Shown here one piece after another: positions 61,644 through 64,000 of a stretch of 64,000 bases of DNA. This DNA is from Enterocloster asparagiformis. Lineage in GTDB: Bacteria; Bacillota; Clostridia; Lachnospirales; Lachnospiraceae. The notes under the pieces were generated by a model that was given only the letters and a program-made list of their open reading frames with translations, did no database searches and had not been told where the DNA came from. The translations under genes were made by a program, and so were the position numbers. Within the stretch, counting starts at the first letter, position 1. Each line of letters begins with the position of its first letter. The stretch lies in the NCBI GenBank assembly GCA_018380885.1, contig JAGZSY010000017.1, positions 102,304 to 166,303 of the forward strand, in the 5' to 3' direction.

Positions 61644-63662
61644 ATGGAGATGTACCGGTGTGTGAACTGTATGCAGGAGGTGGCAAAGGGGGAGCGGTTT
61701 TGCAGCCACTGCGGTTTTGACATGGGAAGCTACGTCCAGCCACCTAACGCGTTAAAAAAAGACACCATCCTGTGCGGGAGATATCTGATCGGAAGGGTCA
61801 TGGGCCACGGCGGTTTTGGCGTCACCTACGTGGGCTACGACCTGAAGCTGGAGCTGAAGGTGGCGGTGAAGGAATATTTTCCCTCCGGCTTCGGAAACAG
61901 GAACAGCACCCGCTCCAACCAAATCCAGTGGGGCTTTTCCAACACGGAGTACCGGAGCTGGCAGGAGGGAGTGGAGCGTTTTCTGAGCGAAGCCCGGAAA
62001 ATGGCGAAGCTGGACGAGGTGCCCGGCATTGTACGGGTGCGGGATTCCTTTCAGGAGAATCAGACCGCTTACATTGTCATGGATTTTGCGGAGGGAATCA
62101 CGCTGAAGCAGCATCTGGGCCAGAACGGCTGTATGGATTACCCCGCCTGCGCCGCCCTGCTCCTGCCCCTGATGGACAGCTTGGAGGCCATGCACGACAA
62201 GGGGCTGATTCACAGGGATATCAGCCCCGATAACCTGATGGTCCAGGCCACGGGCAGGGAGATGAGGGCGAAGCTGTTGGATTTTGGCGCCGCGGTGGAC
62301 ATCGGCGTGAGGCGTTCCGGGAAATCGGAGAGCATCGTGAAGGACGGCTACAGCGCCCCTGAGCAGTACATGGACGACGGGGAGATCGGAGGCTGGACCG
62401 ACGTGTACGCCATGGCCGCGGTGATGTACAACTGCCTGACAGGAAAGCGCGTTCCCGCCGCACCGGAGCGGATGATGAAGCCCGCGCCCCTGGATATGGA
62501 GGGAATCAGGAGCAAAAAGGTCAGGGAAATTCTGGAAAAGGCTTTGAGCATACGGCCGGAGGAGCGCATCCGCACCATGGGCCTGTTCCGGGAAGCCCTG
62601 GCCGGAGCGCTTCCCTCGGGAAACCGCCTGGGGATAGGGCTTCTGGCCGCGGCGGCGGCCTTTGTGATCTGCGCAGCTGGGGCGTGGCTCTACGGTGCGA
62701 AGCCATGGCTGCCCACTGTGGAGCAGTTGGGGACCAGCAACGCAAACATGGCCTGCTTCGCCGGGTTTGCCCAGAAGATCGGCGAACACATGTACTACAT
62801 AGACGGGGACTGGAATCTGCACGTAACCCCTTACGACCGGGTGGACGACCGGCTGATCGTGGATTCGGAAGCCGCATACATCAATCTGGGAGCGGATAAG
62901 GTCTATTTTCTCCACGACAATGGGGAGGACCCCGAAGAGCCGGATTCCATTATGGAGATGGATTTCGATGGAACCAATGTGAAAACGATCGACAGCGCGG
63001 AGCATTACGATTTTTTGCAGTATGTCCGGTATTCCGGCGGAAAAGAGATGCTCTACTACCTGAAAGGGGATGAGGAGGCGGACGACGGCCTGCTCTACAC
63101 CCTTTGCCGCTATGACCTGAAAACGGGCAGGGAAGAGGCGCTGCTGGAGGAAAAAATCGTCTGGTACAACCTGGACGGAAGGTACATTTACTATACCGTA
63201 TATGATCCGGTGCGGCTGGAGAGCGGTTTTACCTTAAAACGGGCTTATCTGAACGGTAAAGACAGCGAGGTCATCAATGACAAGGATTTCCTGCTGGCGG
63301 GTTTTATTGAGGACGGCAGGGCTTATCTGCTGTCCGCCACCAAGGAGCAGCTGGTGGTATGCGATTTGGACGGACAGCCGGTGGAGAATCCCATGAAGGA
63401 GTATGCGGCTCAGATGTACGGCGACAGCTGGTCTTACGGCAACGGCTGGATTTACTATAGCCCAGATGGGAGCGGGGAAATCCACAAAATCAGAACGGAC
63501 GGCACCGGGGAGACCGTTATTTACAGCGGCGACAAGGTGGTGAATATAGGGTACGCGGATTTAAACTGGCTGTGGTTTATGACCCTGAGGGAAGGGGAGC
63601 TTCCGCGGACATTTCTGATGTACTGGGACGGAAGCAATCTGATCCCGCTGGACGACCGGTAA
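61644..63662 (+). CDS. Membrane Ser/Thr protein kinase with zinc ribbon and extracytoplasmic propeller-like domain
   Basis: 672 residues. The zinc ribbon is CVNCMQEVAKGERFCSHC. The kinase domain (~45-320) has MGHGGFGVTYVGYD, VAVKEYFP, HRDISPDNLM (Asp192), LLDFGAA and APEQYMDDG. A single membrane helix follows (~330-353, LLAAAAAFVICAAGAWLYG). The last ~310 residues are outside and beta-rich, with repeated Tyr/Asp/Gly strands (DKVYFLHDN, GRYIYYTVYD, NGWIYYSPDGSG) like propeller domains found behind membrane kinases. It likely senses an external ligand and signals to the FHA proteins. Confidence 0.92.
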   Translation: MEMYRCVNCMQEVAKGERFCSHCGFDMGSYVQPPNALKKDTILCGRYLIGRVMGHGGFGVTYVGYDLKLELKVAVKEYFPSGFGNRNSTRSNQIQWGFSNTEYRSWQEGVERFLSEARKMAKLDEVPGIVRVRDSFQENQTAYIVMDFAEGITLKQHLGQNGCMDYPACAALLLPLMDSLEAMHDKGLIHRDISPDNLMVQATGREMRAKLLDFGAAVDIGVRRSGKSESIVKDGYSAPEQYMDDGEIGGWTDVYAMAAVMYNCLTGKRVPAAPERMMKPAPLDMEGIRSKKVREILEKALSIRPEERIRTMGLFREALAGALPSGNRLGIGLLAAAAAFVICAAGAWLYGAKPWLPTVEQLGTSNANMACFAGFAQKIGEHMYYIDGDWNLHVTPYDRVDDRLIVDSEAAYINLGADKVYFLHDNGEDPEEPDSIMEMDFDGTNVKTIDSAEHYDFLQYVRYSGGKEMLYYLKGDEEADDGLLYTLCRYDLKTGREEALLEEKIVWYNLDGRYIYYTVYDPVRLESGFTLKRAYLNGKDSEVINDKDFLLAGFIEDGRAYLLSATKEQLVVCDLDGQPVENPMKEYAAQMYGDSWSYGNGWIYYSPDGSGEIHKIRTDGTGETVIYSGDKVVNIGYADLNWLWFMTLREGELPRTFLMYWDGSNLIPLDDR

Positions 63663-63718
63663 AGCGGGAGGGGAGGCTGCGCCATTGCAGCGCGTAAAAG
63701 GAGTTTGGAGGAATGAGG

Positions 63719-64000
63719 ATGCAGATAACCAGATGTACAAAATGCATGGGGGAGCTGAAGGACGGCGTCCGGGTGTGCCCCCGCTGCGGCTTTGAGCAGG
63801 ACAGTATTGCCCAGCCGGGGATTGCGCTGAAGCGGAATACGATCCTCCACGGCCGCTACCTGATCGGAAATGTAATTGGCCAGGGCGGATTCGGAATCAC
63901 CTACGTGGGGTGGGATTTGACGCTGGAAATGAAGGTGGCGGTGAAGGAATATTTCCCCTCCGGCGCGGCCTCCCGCACCAACAGCATTTCCAACCAGATC
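63719..64000 (+). CDS. Ser/Thr protein kinase, N-terminal part (cut by window edge)
   Basis: 94 codons visible. The zinc ribbon is CTKCMGELKDGVRVCPRC, then the kinase N-lobe with IGQGGFGITYVGWD and VAVKEYFPSG. It is nearly parallel to the preceding kinase, so a recent paralogue. ATG 63719 lies 7 bases after GGAGG; an ATG at 63713 is too close. The rest of the gene and probably more of the cluster lie beyond the window. Confidence 0.9.
   Translation, partial: MQITRCTKCMGELKDGVRVCPRCGFEQDSIAQPGIALKRNTILHGRYLIGNVIGQGGFGITYVGWDLTLEMKVAVKEYFPSGAASRTNSISNQI

Noticed and set aside
61752..63005. 417-codon open frame on the - strand
   Set aside because: Shadow of the membrane kinase gene; no ribosome binding site and His/Pro/Gln-rich.

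Overview
The window is a contiguous chromosomal stretch of a Gram-positive anaerobe, most likely a GC-rich member of the Lachnospiraceae (class Clostridia). The grounds are a pyruvate phosphate dikinase close to the well-known Clostridium symbiosum enzyme, strong AGGAGG-type ribosome binding sites before almost every gene, lipoprotein-type solute-binding proteins, choline-binding-type wall repeats, and many GGDEF/EAL and hybrid-kinase signalling proteins. Almost all genes lie on the + strand in tight operons. No rRNA, tRNA, CRISPR array or insertion sequence was recognised.

Layout. (1) 1-13.7 kb: an operon with an isoprenylcysteine methyltransferase-like protein (cut by the window edge), an S9 prolyl-oligopeptidase, a complete Opp/Dpp-type ABC importer (two permeases, two ATPases, one binding lipoprotein), an FGGY sugar kinase, UlaG (L-ascorbate-6-phosphate lactonase), a soluble propeller-like protein, UlaE (L-xylulose-5-phosphate 3-epimerase) and a DeoR regulator. 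It reads as a PTS-independent version of the ascorbate-type sugar-acid pathway. (2) 14.0-17.6 kb: an XRE regulator divergent from a YfcC-type transporter that is frameshifted in a G7 run, followed by an M20 amidohydrolase. The divergent promoter carries perfect palindromic operators. (3) 17.7-20.7 kb: ppdK with its own regulatory region. (4) 20.7-27.2 kb: a visibly AT-richer island with a Phd/Doc toxin-antitoxin pair, a decayed copy of the end of ppdK, small unknown genes, a choline-binding-repeat protein, an ECF sigma factor fused to a membrane anchor and an extracytoplasmic domain, and a PH/SHOCT-like membrane protein. (5) 27.3-42.8 kb: a signalling block with a PAS-GGDEF-GAF protein, a GntR-type protein with two DNA-binding domains (- strand), a REC-GGDEF-EAL phosphodiesterase and three hybrid histidine kinases. 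Two of its promoters share the same promoter and leader sequence. (6) 43.0-51.1 kb: a LacI regulator, a PHP phosphoesterase, a sugar ABC importer without its ATPase, beta-phosphoglucomutase and a GH65 disaccharide phosphorylase. This is an uptake and phosphorolysis operon for an alpha-glucoside such as kojibiose, trehalose or maltose. (7) 51.2-64 kb, running off the edge: a eukaryotic-like phosphosignalling cluster. It has three Ser/Thr kinases, two PP2C phosphatases and six FHA domains, each on a different partner: a histidine-free trypsin-like pseudoprotease, a Thr-Glu-Pro repeat protein, a kinase, a vWA protein, an active trypsin-like protease and a PrsW-type intramembrane protease.

Region 7 is the best candidate for an undescribed system: an envelope-anchored phosphothreonine signalling machine in which kinase, phosphatase, FHA readers and two proteases are encoded together. 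Other notable items are the membrane-tethered ECF sigma factor, the shared promoter element of the c-di-GMP genes, the double-headed GntR protein, the ascorbate-like pathway without a PTS, and the ppdK scar next to the toxin-antitoxin pair.
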